Source of the DNA: Podocnemis expansa
Taxonomy: Eukaryota; Chordata; Testudines; Podocnemididae
Length of the DNA stretch: 64,000 nt
NCBI GenBank assembly: GCA_007922195.1
Contig: ML682005.1
Coordinates: 31,093,042 to 31,157,041, forward strand
Direction: 5' to 3'
The position numbers and the translations under genes were made by a program. Below, piece after piece: positions 12,001-21,250 of this stretch. Numbering within the stretch: the first letter of the stretch is position 1; each line of letters opens with the position of its first letter. The notes beneath the pieces were generated by a model, which ran no database searches, was not told where the DNA came from, and saw nothing but the letters and a program-made list of their open reading frames with translations.

Positions 12001-12792
12001 CAGTATCAAAGTCAGCTAATAGCTCTTCATCCATTTACTGCAGGAGACAGTCAACCCACACAGCCAGATCATCCGCAACATGTTGAGGTATAAGTCAAAT
12101 TTAACTGGGGACAAGGAAACAGGGACAATCCAGATGCCATTTAACGTGCCTTGCCACAACCTTTTCAGTGAACTCCCCTAAAATAGGAGATTCTCAACTG
12201 GGTAACTGGAGTAAATTAGTGTAGCCAAATAACATTTTGCGCAAGGATTTAACAATTGATTTTTTTGAAGAAGCACGTATCTTACTGCCAGCTAAGAGGG
12301 ACACTTGTAATCAACTCTAATACCTGCCACTGGTTTTCTCCAACCAATGGCAATATAGTGCTAAATCACTGGTTATACCCTGGGAACATAAAATATTGAT
12401 TACTTTTGCTTTATGTACCACATGAAGTTTATTTTATAATTTGCCTTCTCATTCCTCTCAGGAATGGCAATCACACCACTTTCTTACTGTCTTTCCCTTT
12501 GTTCCATAGGTTTAAAATTGCTTTTGATATCTTTAGTTAAGAGCTGATTATTTCTGTTGGTTTTGAAAGGGAAAATAACTTAGTTCAAATATAAGGTATT
12601 TATCACAGGAATGACGACAAAATTTACAGAGAATCTAAACCACAGAAATGATTTTGGCTTGAATTCATGCAGTAATATGCACAAATATTGTCTATGTTTC
12701 TGGCAGATGCACTGGACAGCTTCCTCTAATGCCACCCCTGCTTCCATATGTTAGTTCCTTGATAACAAAGCTCCAAAGCACTCACCTTCCAT
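1..12792 (-). CDS. Transglutaminase-family pseudoenzyme with repetitive C-terminal tail (13 exons, 3' end outside window)
   Basis: I joined 13 exons by reading the minus strand: 12792-12786, 11595-11416, 11136-10894, 9717-9599, 8636-8508, 8272-8095, 7114-6982, 6393-6290, 6174-5932, 4983-4657, 2463-2303, 1923-1790 and 1118-1. All introns are GT/AG and the frame is continuous for 1,025 codons. The order is N-terminal beta-sandwich (about 1-140), transglutaminase core (about 141-460), barrel 1 (about 465-590), barrel 2 (about 595-700), then a repeat tail. Exons of 119, 129, 178 and 104 nt match usual vertebrate transglutaminase exon sizes. The family crosslinks Gln to Lys using a Cys-His-Asp triad; here Ser276 replaces the Cys, while His333 and Asp356 are kept. 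There is no signal peptide. Local resemblance (PILQQWY, KEYVLNEQG, ILFNPWC) is nearest to TGM4, but EPB42-like or another paralogue is possible. Family members are usually about 690 residues, so the tail is extra. I am sure of the family, not of the orthology. Confidence 0.9.
301..660 (-). repeat. 60-bp minisatellite encoding 20-residue units, with 120-bp higher order
   Basis: Six units of exactly 60 bp stand in register. Units at 301-360 and 421-480 encode a SYSMSVPM-x-QVV type; units at 361-420 and 481-540 encode a SYSMSLQ-x-PSI type. The alternation gives a 120-bp (40-residue) higher-order repeat. Related but more diverged 60-bp blocks continue on both sides (61-300 and 661-840). Confidence 0.92.
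903..966 (-). repeat. Short GC-rich tandem repeat at the start of the tail
   Basis: Two near-identical 24-bp copies containing GGCCGGAGCCGCTCACGGGC are followed by a partial third. On the minus strand they encode a doubled SGSGPQPV-type octapeptide immediately after barrel 2. Confidence 0.85.
1790..1923 (-). CDS. Exon 12: barrel 2, first half
   Basis: This 134-nt exon encodes residues 609-652. CTAEISFCNPLQEDL and VLNLEGCGLFKE align with the conserved barrel 2 strands of transglutaminases. The acceptor is TTTACCAG and the donor is GA/GTAAGT, phase 2. Confidence 0.88.
2303..2463 (-). CDS. Exon 11: barrel 1 to barrel 2
   Basis: This 161-nt exon is flanked by TTTACAG and AAG/GTAAAG. It encodes residues 555-608, beginning VKTIPLHIPYDQY, which aligns with the family's V-P-L-x-I-x-Y-x-x-Y segment. 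Phases match exons 10 and 12, across a 2.2-kb intron filled with repeats. Confidence 0.88.
2870..2960. mobile_element. Terminus of a hAT-like MITE in intron 10
   Basis: The segment ends CATATTTGACACCCCTG, the inverted counterpart of the CAGGGGTGTCAAAC end seen at 55958. The opposite end was not located. The stretch 2640-2870 upstream has repeated 'cacaatrtcaca' motifs and may belong to the same element. Confidence 0.4.
2970..3415. mobile_element. hAT-like MITE (CAGGGGTGGCCAAACT ends)
   Basis: Inverted ends CAGGGGTGGCCAAACT and AGTTTGGC..GCCTG delimit 446 bp. They are flanked by imperfect 8-bp sequences (TTATATAG and TTAATAGT). It holds no coding sequence and lies in intron 10 of the transglutaminase-like gene. 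The hAT assignment rests on end style and flank length. Confidence 0.6.
3444..3790. mobile_element. Palindromic PIF/Harbinger-like MITE
   Basis: The ends GGCTACGTCTACACT and AGTGTAGATATAGCC are inverted, with 3-bp flanks TTC and TTT. The interior is built from self-complementary TTAAGTCAACTT-type motifs on both arms. It is related to elements at 19060 and 20058. Confidence 0.72.
4081..4262. mobile_element. Fold-back PLE end fragment
   Basis: Arms 4081-4138 and 4152-4209 are reverse complements with 55 of 58 positions matching, separated by 13 bases. Both arms are PLE end-repeat sequence containing ttagtctttaaggtgcca. The right arm continues into the outer end (cagattaacacagctacc) at 4232-4253. 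It sits in intron 10. Confidence 0.85.
4657..4983 (-). CDS. Exon 10: linker and barrel 1
   Basis: This 327-nt exon encodes residues 446-554. GSLKDKEAF matches the family linker after the core, and LCAQVMSYNG matches the conserved barrel 1 segment. The acceptor follows a poly-T tract and the donor is GAAG/GTAAGA. Confidence 0.9.
4984..5931 (-). other. Intron 9, no recognised content
   Basis: The intron lies between canonical splice sites and is AT-rich, with a poly-T tract before the exon 10 acceptor. I see no repeat family or gene in it. Confidence 0.6.
5932..6174 (-). CDS. Exon 9: end of the transglutaminase core
   Basis: This 243-nt exon encodes residues 365-445. Family motifs include CCGPTWVRSIKDG, GQSISTKGVGSD and REDITGTYKYE. 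The acceptor is GTCTTAG and the donor is TTAG/GTATGG. Confidence 0.93.
6290..6393 (-). CDS. Exon 8: catalytic His and Asp exon
   Basis: This 104-nt exon, the usual family size, encodes residues 330-364. WSYHCWNESWM holds His333 and WQCLDPTP holds Asp356, so these two triad members are retained although the nucleophile is lost. Confidence 0.93.
6982..7114 (-). CDS. Exon 7: transglutaminase core
   Basis: This 133-nt exon encodes residues 286-329. It contains RCLGIPSRVVTNFYS, matching the family's L-R-x-L-G-I-P-x-R segment, and ends KDSL just before the split Trp330. It is six bases shorter than the 139 nt I recall for TGM2, an in-frame difference. Confidence 0.93.
7115..8094 (-). other. Intron 6, no recognised content
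   Basis: This is AT-rich intron sequence of about 980 bases with no exon, repeat or RNA gene that I can support. Confidence 0.6.
8095..8272 (-). CDS. Exon 6: nucleophile exon with Cys replaced by Ser
   Basis: This 178-nt exon, the usual family length, encodes residues 227-285. The stretch SWNGSVPILQQWY is family-like. It is followed by VRHGDSASLASV where active enzymes have G-Q-C-W-V-F-A. Thus Gln is Asp275, the nucleophile is Ser276 (codon TCT) and Trp is Ala277. The exon is otherwise open and correctly spliced. Confidence 0.93.
8508..8636 (-). CDS. Exon 5: transglutaminase core
   Basis: This 129-nt exon encodes residues 184-226, beginning FEDGTLDICLKVLD and ending MVVNHM. Length and starting motif match the equivalent exon of vertebrate transglutaminases. 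The donor is ATG/GTAAGT. Confidence 0.93.
9039..9097. repeat. Compound microsatellite (GA)n(GACA)n(TCCA)n
   Basis: A GA run is followed by GACA units and then TCCA units, in intron 4 next to a tRNA-SINE-like block. Confidence 0.95.
9099..9390 (-). mobile_element. tRNA-derived SINE-like sequence
   Basis: On the minus strand the segment begins GCTGATAGCCCAGTGGTAGG, which resembles a tRNA A-box region, followed by TTATTCAAACCC, which resembles a B box. A second tRNA-like half (tagccagatggctagg, ggctcaaatcc) faces it from the other end on the plus strand. It may be two SINE pieces head to head. The family is not identified. Confidence 0.45.
9599..9717 (-). CDS. Exon 4: linker into the transglutaminase core
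   Basis: This 119-nt exon has the usual size for this position in the family. It encodes residues 144-183, starting DDPVYMYN and ending RPWHFGQ, with KEYVLNEQG in the middle. Both ends are canonical splice sites. Confidence 0.93.
10130..10430. mobile_element. Possible MITE in intron 3
   Basis: Loosely inverted ends (acacctacattagaat and tgttgtgtagatgcacc) flank text with caggctatggg and agtctgagtcag motifs, similar to 15060-15240. I could not define a target duplication. Confidence 0.4.
10894..11136 (-). CDS. Exon 3: N-terminal beta-sandwich, second half, Cys-rich
   Basis: This 243-nt exon encodes residues 63-143 and ends in the family motif GEFYILFNPWCAG. It contains ten cysteines in 81 residues, which is high for a cytosolic transglutaminase. 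The acceptor is TTGTAAAG and the donor is CTG/GTAAGA. Confidence 0.9.
11416..11595 (-). CDS. Exon 2: N-terminal beta-sandwich, first half
   Basis: This 180-nt exon encodes residues 3-62. The family signature IVRRGQAFNFYVNF near the middle corresponds to the conserved VRRGQ-F segment of transglutaminases. The acceptor is TTATGCAG and the donor is CAG/GTAATC. Confidence 0.9.
11596..12785 (-). other. Intron 1, no recognised content
   Basis: About 1.19 kb of ordinary AT-rich intron between the start-codon exon and exon 2. I see no repeat family in it. Confidence 0.55.
12786..12792 (-). CDS. Exon 1 coding part (start codon)
   Basis: The minus strand reads ATGGAAG followed by the donor GTGAGT. 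It encodes Met-Glu and the first base of Ala3. A tiny first coding exon just ahead of the beta-sandwich exon is typical of transglutaminases. Phase 1 joins exon 2 perfectly. I chose this ATG because it directly precedes a good donor and lies below a TATA-like box. The 5' UTR boundary is not defined. Confidence 0.65.
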
Positions 12793-12921
12793 TTTCGTTT
12801 CACAGAAATCTGTTTCTCAAGCAGACTAGCACCTGTTCTAATTCCTCCTGAGAAAGATCACTGCTACACACAAAGATCCGGTTGAGCTCATCTGTGACTG
12901 TAAACCTCATCTACTGTCAGT

Positions 12922-12931
12922 AATATTTATA
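12922..12931 (-). promoter_or_regulatory. Candidate TATA box of the transglutaminase-like gene
   Basis: On the minus strand this reads TATAAATATT, about 130 bases upstream of the proposed ATG. A start about 30 bases downstream would give a 5' UTR of roughly 100 bases in exon 1. Position and sequence are seen; promoter function is inferred. Confidence 0.4.
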
Positions 12932-14467
12932 CTGAGAAATACAATACACATGCATATTACATCAACAAAATGGCAATTAACTAGAACATGTTTAGGGTGA
13001 GGCCTCACCCACATGCTTACTTGATGCTTATAAACATCTCGGAGTAATTTTAACTTCAAGCATTGCCAGAGTGAGTCCTGCTGAAGGCAGAGGGTGGAAT
13101 TTTGGTTCTTTGCCAATAACATAGAAGTCTCCAATGGCTCAGGCCTCTGAGATACTTCAGTAAAATAATGGATCTGAAAACCAGAGCAGACAAAATCATG
13201 TGGTGTTACAAGTCACACAAGTTGGGAATGTGTTGTGCCAACTGTTACAGCAAGGAATAAACTGGATAGAAATTGTAGTCAGTCAGCACATCTAGATAAC
13301 ATCAAGTATTCCGTGTGGAATGCAAGCACAGACTAGAGCATTGTGGCATTATTTGCCAGACTGGAGGCTATATATACAATATATCATAGTGAAAACTTTT
13401 TTATCATAAACCAGAATGTAACTAGTTTTGAAAATTAAATTAAATATCTACCTGGAAACTATACAGTTAATTCAAAGCTATTTCCCTCTGTGTTTATCTA
13501 TACTCATTTAAATTATACATGTGTAATTTAAAGCACTCAGCACTTCACTATTCAAATACGGGGAACAAAAATTGAGAACATGTTAATATTAGGGCTTCCC
13601 TTTGATACAAGTTTACTTAAACCTAACAGAATTTTTAGATTTTCACAATGTCCTAGAGGTGGTCTGGAGAATTACATTTAATATATATTTTACTTAGCAT
13701 TAGATATAAGTATGTGACACTGAACATTTACATATATTTGTGGTATAATACATATATTCAACACTAAGTATAGATATCTCAGCCTCGATATACTAGAGCT
13801 TTTGTCATATTGCAAGAGGTGGGATGAATTAAAGAAGCAAGTAAGTACCTTCATCATGTAATTTGCAATTGATGCACCACCTTAATAGTTTGTATGTTAT
13901 ATTAGTCAAATATCTTCAGACCCTTAAAAGATTCAAAATTAAAGAAGCTAGTTTGTCAATGCTTCACAAATCTCTCACCTTCCCACCCATGATGTGATGA
14001 ATTTATTATTCATGGGATACGACTAAACTAGGTGTAACAGATGTTCTAGTCACAGTATTTAAAATAAAATTATTCTGGATATCACCTTTGTCAATGTTTA
14101 ACTTACCACAATAAGTCTCAATAAATCACATCAGTCTTTAAGTAGTTGCATTACCTTTTAAAATAAATAAAATGTTTTGATTTTTGTCTCAGTACATTTA
14201 AATTATAAATTATATGCCAGTTTTGTACTAAATAAGTTTAGTATGGATTCGCTGAAAACAAAACAAAAGCATCCTAAGTTGCTTATAAAAACTGTTGAAG
14301 TCAAATCTGCTTCAATCTACAGTCATCATCTACTGACACTCATTTACATCAGTTTTTAAATTTGAGACCTATATGTTTTTTTTCTTTTCATGTAGTGCAT
14401 CATTAAAACATGTTTCTTGAATTCATCTAACTTCATGTGACCTTAAAACATTGTTTTTAATTTCTCA

Positions 14468-14526
14468 AAGAAAAGAAAAGAAAAGAAAAGAAAAGAAAAG
14501 AAAAGAAAAGAAAAGAAAAGAAAAGC
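14468..14526. repeat. (AAAAG)n microsatellite
   Basis: About 12 uninterrupted pentanucleotide units lie on the plus strand. Confidence 0.97.
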
Positions 14527-15049
14527 CAGTTAAGATTAGTGCTGCCTATTCCTTTCAGGTTCTGCAGCCAATGTAACACGTCCTCATGGTCAATGATATA
14601 AAAGATGGATGACTCATTTAATACAAATTCAACATGCACACCTACATTTTGTACATTGTGCAGATCTTATCTGATATATCATTATGATTCATAAGCTATA
14701 ACAGGATCTGACACAGATTGGTAGCAGCTAAAAAACCTGCAGATAGTGTTGTATTTATTAACCCCATCTATCAGAGCCCCTCAGAAAAGAGAGAAGCAAC
14801 TGTTGTTTCAGCAAAGGCCCTACCACTGTTTGTCATGCCATAAAGAGCAACAACTGTCATCCAAATTTGATATGAGAACTCCCCATTGGCTCTCACCAGT
14901 GCAAAGATCTTAGCTTCAACAAATCGGTAGAGCTTCAGTAAGGCCAAATTCAAGACCCATTGAAATCAGTGGAAAGACTTTCATTGATTTCTATGGGAGT
15001 TAAATAAGTTACTAAAGATATTTCTACACCAAGCACACAAAACATCAAT

Positions 15050-15245
15050 TCTCAGAGCCCAGGTTAATTGACTCAATGTCACGGGGCTCAGGCTATGGGC
15101 CTAAAAATACCAGTATCGATGTTGAGGCTCAGGCTGAAGCTTGAACTCTGAAATCTGGCAAGTGAGAGGGTGGTCATGGACCCCACAGTCCAGCCCAAGG
15201 AAAAAATCTATAACTCAAACCCGAGAACTGAGCTGGGACCCAAGT
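15050..15245. mobile_element. MITE-like fragment
   Basis: The text 'ggggctcaggctatgggcctaaaaataccagta' (split by mutations) resembles the arm of a common reptilian palindromic element. Ends are not resolved. Confidence 0.35.
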
Positions 15246-18124
15246 CTTGAGACTGTGCACATTTGTTTGCAGTGTCAGCATAATCTAAGAAACTGAAAAA
15301 CACTTCAGCCCTAAATGGCTAAACCTGCTAGAAGACCCCTTCCTTATCAAACTGATTAACTCTGATGTCTCCCCTGAGTGAATGTCACAGATATGAATGC
15401 TCGGAGAAGTGTTGCCCCTGTTGTTGACAATACAGAATGGAAGCAGCTTTCATTAAGCAGACTGCTCAGTTTTTCATACACCACAACTATAATTTAAGCA
15501 CTAATGCACGTTAACATGAACAGAGAAAGTGACAATTTCACAACTGGGAGGGGTTGCTATTTGCGTGGTAACATTATTTGCTGTTCAGACACATTTGGAT
15601 GACCACTGAACATTTGTGAAAATGTATAAGGATTGCAATTGTTTCATTAATTGTAGCATGAATGATCAGTCATCTGAAGACAGATTTTGCAATATAAGCT
15701 GTCTTGTATTTTCTTATTTGTCATTCTTCTGTTTAGAAACCTGTAGTCATACAACCACAGGGCAGAAATAATACCATGTATATTAGGTGGCCATTCAACC
15801 ACCACAAAGAAGTCGCATTTAGTGAAGTATCACAGTGTATAATTCTCAGGCAATCCAGAAACAAGTATCCAAGGCAATTTTTTCCTCCCAGAAAACAAAG
15901 TTTTCAATGAAAAATGTTTGCTTTTTTCTACTTCTTGAAATAAAATTAATCTGAAATGTTAATCTCAGATTGATTTGAATCAAAATTCTTATTTCAGTTC
16001 AAGTTTTCATTTCACTGTTGAAAACCAAATAATTTTTGGAAAAGTCAATTTTTCCCTTGCCTTTGCTGCAACAGAACATAACAGAAAAAAATAGCAACTA
16101 CATTTCACACTCAAGCTTTCCCCTTTCTTTTTCCATTTCTTTGTTCTAGTCTGTGACAGCTTTGTAAAACAGTAAATAGGTTTCATTTTTCCTTTTGCCA
16201 TTCTAATCCTTCCAAATTTTGAGAATTTTTGAAAGCAGCGAGAAACTTTTTAAAAGTTGCAAGCAAAAAATGAATTATTAAAAAAACCCCACAAAATAAA
16301 TTAGACACCCTTTATCATATTGACTTCAGCAGCTAAAAGGAACAATGGAAAGAGAAAGAAGGGAAACCAACAAAAAACTGAAATCTGAAATTTTGAATGC
16401 ATGAGAAAATTGCTTTTCAAAGAAAACACAAGAACTAAAATTTCCATTCATAACCAAATGATTTTTTTTAATTTAATTTCATTTTCAAATTTCCTATAAA
16501 ATAATTTTTAAAAAGTATAATCTACATTTTCTCACATGAAATTTGCTTTCTGATGCAGTTCCATTTTTTTGGTAAGGCTATCCTGATCAAGAACAATTTC
16601 AATCATGTGTAGCTAATATGGGTTCTTCTAAATGATTCAATTAATACTTAAAAATGATTCATTGACCAGAATGAGAGCTGATTTGAAAACATTCAATGAA
16701 CAGCAGAGAGAAGTGCTAATTTGCAGTGGATGATCAAACTATTTAGGAACATAAAAATTGACCTATCAGTGCCAAACTCAGATGCAGTAGCATGATTGTT
16801 ACCTGTGTTGAACCAGCAAACTTGGCATTGGTGGGATTTCCCAGTAATGAAGTGATAGCCCCAGTCTTGTAAATAGATGGCAAATTTTATCTGCAAGGAA
16901 GTACTGATTTTTGTCACCATAGGATGAATGACTAAAGAGTAAATAGTAAAGCTGGGTGCAGAAGGACAAACTAAACTCCTCACAATATCTCTAGTCACTT
17001 GCATAAAATTTCTCAGTAAATGAAAGCTAGTAACATACAGAAAAATAAGCAAGCAGAAGGAAATGGCTAGACTGCTCAGGTTCAAAAAGTGTTAATTATA
17101 ATTAAAAATTGACAGTGAGTTATCACTCTGATACTATCAGGTGCAGAGCGTCTCCAGCATGGATGTGAGTCATTGACTTCTGCAGGAACTGAGAAACTGG
17201 AATCTTTGTCACAAAATAATGAAGCGTCTTTATGGCTAGCCAATATAGCCTTGCTAGGAGTGCAAATGATGCCTCTATAAAGTGTGGTGCCTACATGCCA
17301 TGCTTTGGAATGATGGCACCACAATCAGCTTTAAATTAAATTGATCCAAAACCAGGATCAAGCTAAAACCTGAATGAAGACAATATTAGTGGCTTACTCA
17401 GTTTAAAATAATTTTAATAGAGCAAAAACCAAGATGATTATACTGAATATAGTTTGAGAATGGCAAAAAAAAAAAAAAAGCCACCACAAAGCACCCAAGT
17501 TTTTATATAGTCAGAAAGAAAAACAAACAAACAAAAAGTCTTAACATGTAGTTCTAGTAAAGAAAAAAAGTTACTGGAAAAACTAGAACCTACATGTAAA
17601 AGATATAATTCTTGAGTGTATATAGAATCCTCCTTGCTTTCTAATGAAAAAATTAGGCTTCCACTGCACCTTAGGGACTGTGTTGGCTCTGAAATGCTCA
17701 TTGGAAGTATGTGAGTTGGAGCTATGTTTCCTTGCAAATCAACAAAAATTTGACCCAAGTTCAAGACTTGCCTACACTTGAAAATGTACTGAGGTGACTA
17801 ATTCTTCTGAAATAATGTGAACACACTTCTTCAAAGATAAAAGTGCATTATTTTGATTTAGCTTAGCCACGATTAGGGTAGTTTAGAAAAAGGAACCCTT
17901 ATCCAAAATAAGAGTGGCCAAACTATTGATGTAATTAATTATTTTGGCATACTTCCAAGTGTAGAGAACCCATTGGTTATTTAGAGAAATGTCCTGAATG
18001 CCATGGATTATGCAGCCGCCACAGAAAACAGAATTTCACCCATCTAATTCTAATGATCAGTGGTTCATGTGGGAGAAAGAAAGAAAACCAAAATTAAGTG
18101 CCAAATCCTAGCCATTCCTCCCAC

Positions 18125-18308
18125 TGCTCCCTCTAAGCTGTGCGCGTGTGCATATGCACACAGGTTATGAAACCTGTGCACACAAAAAAATAAAGTGCGC
18201 ACAAAAAAATTCAATAGTGCTAATACCGGTGCTCACAAAGAAATGTTTTTGCGTACACAAAGAAATTGTTTGTGTACACAGTCTACGAGTAATTAGAGGG
18301 AACATTGC
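18125..18308. mobile_element. MITE with TTCCCTCTAA-type ends
   Basis: Left end ctccctctaagctgtgcg and right end taattagagggaacattg are inverted. The interior has alternating purine-pyrimidine gtgcgcgtgtgcatatgcacac and acaaaaaaat runs. It shares ends with the element at 43808. Confidence 0.5.
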
Positions 18309-19059
18309 GGCCCCCACCCGAGGGTTCTACTACAGAGAGAAAAAATATCCTGTAATTTGTAAACTAAGCCTATTTGACAAGGCAAGGACCTTGGGAAACA
18401 ATAAAGAAGCTAGTCCCATGATGTCACTTTAGAATCTGAACCTTAAACATGAAGGATCAGCTTGCAAGACGTTTATTCAGACTGAATATTTCCTTACATG
18501 AGGCTTTGTTCCATTAGACTTCAATAGGAGAACATTTGGAATAGGATACTGCTCAGTATGGATAGGTTTTTGTAGTCCAGTCTTATTATTATAATGCTCA
18601 TATGAGCACACCTATTTCTTTGCATTAATTTATCTCTAAACTGGATTTAATAACAGTTGTCCACTCTAAATGTAATAGTCTTTAGTGCTTTCAGCTTCAC
18701 AGATGAAAGATGCTGTGAGTGCAAGTTCATTTTTTTCAATTAGAAACTTTTGGGTGTGTTCTGCAGAAAGCAGCTTTTCAAGTAAGCTAGTCCACAATGA
18801 CTCACAGCTGTAATTTGGGGATGCTGAATTTCTGCCATATTAAGTAAATATTCAGCCTAGCATATTTGGAGTTTAACATCAGGTAACCCTCTGTAGGTTT
18901 GCACTAATCTTAGATTTACCCGTTAGCTTTTCAGATTTGCTCTATACTTTAATGGTTACACGAGACTCCCACCAGGCTATTGCAAGTGGAGGGGGAAGCT
19001 GGCTGATGATTTCATCCAGTATTTCATTTTGACAGGGAATTTCTGCAGTTGGAATCTTA

Positions 19060-19458
19060 GGCTATGTCTACACTATGAAAAGTTAGTTCGAATTAATTGT
19101 TAATTCGAACTAATAAATTCAAGTTTAGTTTGAACTAAACTTCAATTTATTAGTTTGAATTACCAACGTGGACTAATTCAAACTAATGTAAGTTCAAATT
19201 AGTCCACTTTGTTAATTCAAACTAACCACCCTTAGTTCAAACTTAATATGCTCAAACTGAGGGTTAGTCCTTGTCTACATCGACCTTAGTTTGAATTAAC
19301 AATTGAACTAAGAGCTTAGTTCGAACTAACCAGCAGGTCTTACTAGTTCAAACTAAGCTTTTTAGTTTGAACTAATGAAAGCCTCGTGTGGACAAGTAAT
19401 AAGTTAGTTCAAGTTAAGCCTCCTTAATTCAAACTAACTTGCAAGTGTAGATATAGCC
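19060..19458. mobile_element. Palindromic PIF/Harbinger-like MITE with TTA target duplication
   Basis: Ends GGCTATGTCTACACT and AGTGTAGATATAGCC are flanked by TTA on both sides. The interior consists of repeated AGTTCGAATTAA / TTAATTCGAACTAA-type motifs that are mutually complementary. Confidence 0.8.
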
Positions 19459-19601
19459 TTAGAAACCATCTGCAGGAAATGAAACTTTTTGTTGCCAAGC
19501 ACAGCCATGCGACACCTCTCTACGGAGCTTGAGGCTTCTGGAATGCCAGGCATACTGCAAACATTTGCAGTTACAAGTCACTGGATGATACTTTCAATGA
19601 A

Positions 19602-19812
19602 TTTCCAAAGGGATAGCCATGTTAGTCTAGTCCAACAACAACAACAAAAAAACACACCACCAAAGAGTCGTGTGGCAGTTAAAGACTAACAGATTTATTT
19701 TTCACATGAGCTTTTGTGGGAGAAAATCCCACTTCGTCAGATGCTTTGAAGATGGGTGAATTTACAGAATGGAATGAAAATAAATGCAAGGCAGTGTAAA
19801 ACATAGGATCAG
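19602..19812 (-). mobile_element. PLE end fragment
   Basis: It starts tttccaaagggatagccatg, runs through the gttaaagactaacagattt block and extends into the segment with ggaatgaaaataaatgc. The orientation is minus. A hammerhead-like motif lies at 19711-19741, but its GAAA has become AAAA. Confidence 0.8.
19707..19744 (-). ncRNA. Degenerate hammerhead-ribozyme-like motif
   Basis: The minus strand reads CTGACGA, then stem II AGTGGG/CCCAC with loop ATTTTCT, then AAAA in place of the required GAAA, then GCTCATG. The G12 equivalent is mutated, so cleavage is not expected. Confidence 0.5.
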
Positions 19813-20057
19813 AACTGAGATATAATCTGATGTCTCCCTTAACATCACATTCGTTTTGTATTCTTTCTCCTGAACAGCTTTTTTTAAGTTTTGATTACTA
19901 TGACTTTTCTCTTGTTCCTGAATACATTAGATGTACTGTGGAATTGCATTAATGTGCTTCAGAGGTATTCTTTTTGTGATTGAACTGTCCTCCTCTTAAA
20001 CCCTGTCTTAAGGGTGTAATGGGCATCTGAGAGCTATGAAAGTTTTCTGGACTCTAG

Positions 20058-20477
20058 GGCTATGTCTACACTAGAAAAAGTTAGGTTGAATTTGTGAATT
20101 CAAACTAAGAAGTTCAACTTTAATTTGAACTAAACTTGACCTTATTAAGTCAAATAAATAAAATGGACTAAGTCAACTTTAAGTTAAGTTGACTTAGTCC
20201 ACTTTGTTAATTCTGACCTAACTGCCCTTAATTCAACTTTAATAAATTGAATTAAGGGTAAATCCAGGTCCACATCATCCCTAGTTCAAACCAAGGAATT
20301 TAATTAAGACTTGGTTCAAACTAACATCTGGTTCTTATTAACTCAAGTTAAACTTTCATCAAGTTTAACTAAGGAATGTCTTGATTTAACTTAAGGAAAG
20401 GCCAGTGTAGACAGGGAGTAATTTAGTTTGAATTAAGCCTCTTTAATTTGACCCAAATTGCCAGTGTAGACATAGGC
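20058..20477. mobile_element. Palindromic PIF/Harbinger-like MITE with TAG flanks
   Basis: Left end GGCTATGTCTACACT and right end AGTGTAGACATAGGC (one change from inverted) are flanked by TAG on both sides. The interior is rich in TTAAGTTGACTTAG-type palindromes. Confidence 0.78.
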
Positions 20478-20639
20478 TAGAAGGAACCCCACTTGATTTA
20501 TTCAGGTCTCAGTATGCAGTCAGTCAGTCTAAAATGTCACATTATTAAAGTCCTGGAAGATTGCAAAAATAATTGCAAAGATAAGGTGAGTGCATCTTTT
20601 TACCTAGGCAACAATATTTTAAATAGCAACACAGTCAAA

Positions 20640-20984
20640 TTTCCAAATGAATTCCAGGTCTATGTTGATTGTATTGCTTCAGGGCTAAATAGAGACTCCA
20701 GATATTTTTCTCATTAAAACAGGTGATTTGACCCCATCTTCCTTTATACGCTGTTCCCCAGTGTTTAAACCTTAACAACTTCATTGATTTGCTGTTACAG
20801 TATGACCTGATCCCATGACTTACACTTCCCTGCATTGATTTCCTACCATTCTGTAAGTTTCCCCATCTTTAAAGCATCTGACAAAGTGGGATTTCCTCCC
20901 ACGAAATCTCAAGCAATAAATAAATTTGTTAGTCTTTAAGTGCCACAGGACTCCTTGTTTGTTTTGCTGAAGTAGAGTAACATC
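20640..20984 (+). mobile_element. PLE 3' fragment with end repeat
   Basis: It matches the 57000 copy in reverse orientation (tgctgttacagtatgacctg, cattctgtaagtttcccc) and ends in the gttagtctttaagtgccacagg block. A short remnant of the GIY-YIG C-terminal coding end lies near 20660-20720. The hammerhead-like core at 20878 reads CTGACAA. Confidence 0.8.
20874..20914 (+). ncRNA. Degenerate hammerhead-ribozyme-like motif
   Basis: CTGACAA (consensus needs CTGANGA), stem II AGTGGG/CCCAC, then GAAA is present, followed by TCTCAAGC. The G8 change should inactivate it. Confidence 0.5.
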
Positions 20985-21154
20985 TTAAGAAAAAATTTAA
21001 AATCCTGAACACACCTGCAGGCTCTGAGGTACACGCACACACAGGTACATGGCACATTCTGTAAACACATGTGCTTAAATTTAGGTGTGTAAAGCCAAGC
21101 AGATGCCTTATTGTGTTCATTTATAATGATGATTATCTGTGCTATTCATTCCCT

Positions 21155-21250
21155 CTGAAGCATCTGGCATTGCTCATTGGAAGAATACAGAATACTGGGA
21201 TAGATGGACCATTGGTCCTACCCACTATGGCCACTTTTATGTTCTTATAA
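21155..21250 (+). mobile_element. CR1-like 3' end fragment
   Basis: The text actgggatagatggaccattggtcctaccc..ggccacttttatgttctta resembles a common reptilian CR1-type 3' region. It is short and the family is uncertain. Confidence 0.45.

Larger units (their letters stand above)
12950..18100. other. AT-rich DNA upstream of the gene, no gene seen
   Basis: Open frames here are short and lack family resemblance. It contains an AAAAG microsatellite (14468), a MITE-like stretch (15050-15240) and an A run at 17466. I see no exon or RNA gene that I can support. Confidence 0.55.
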
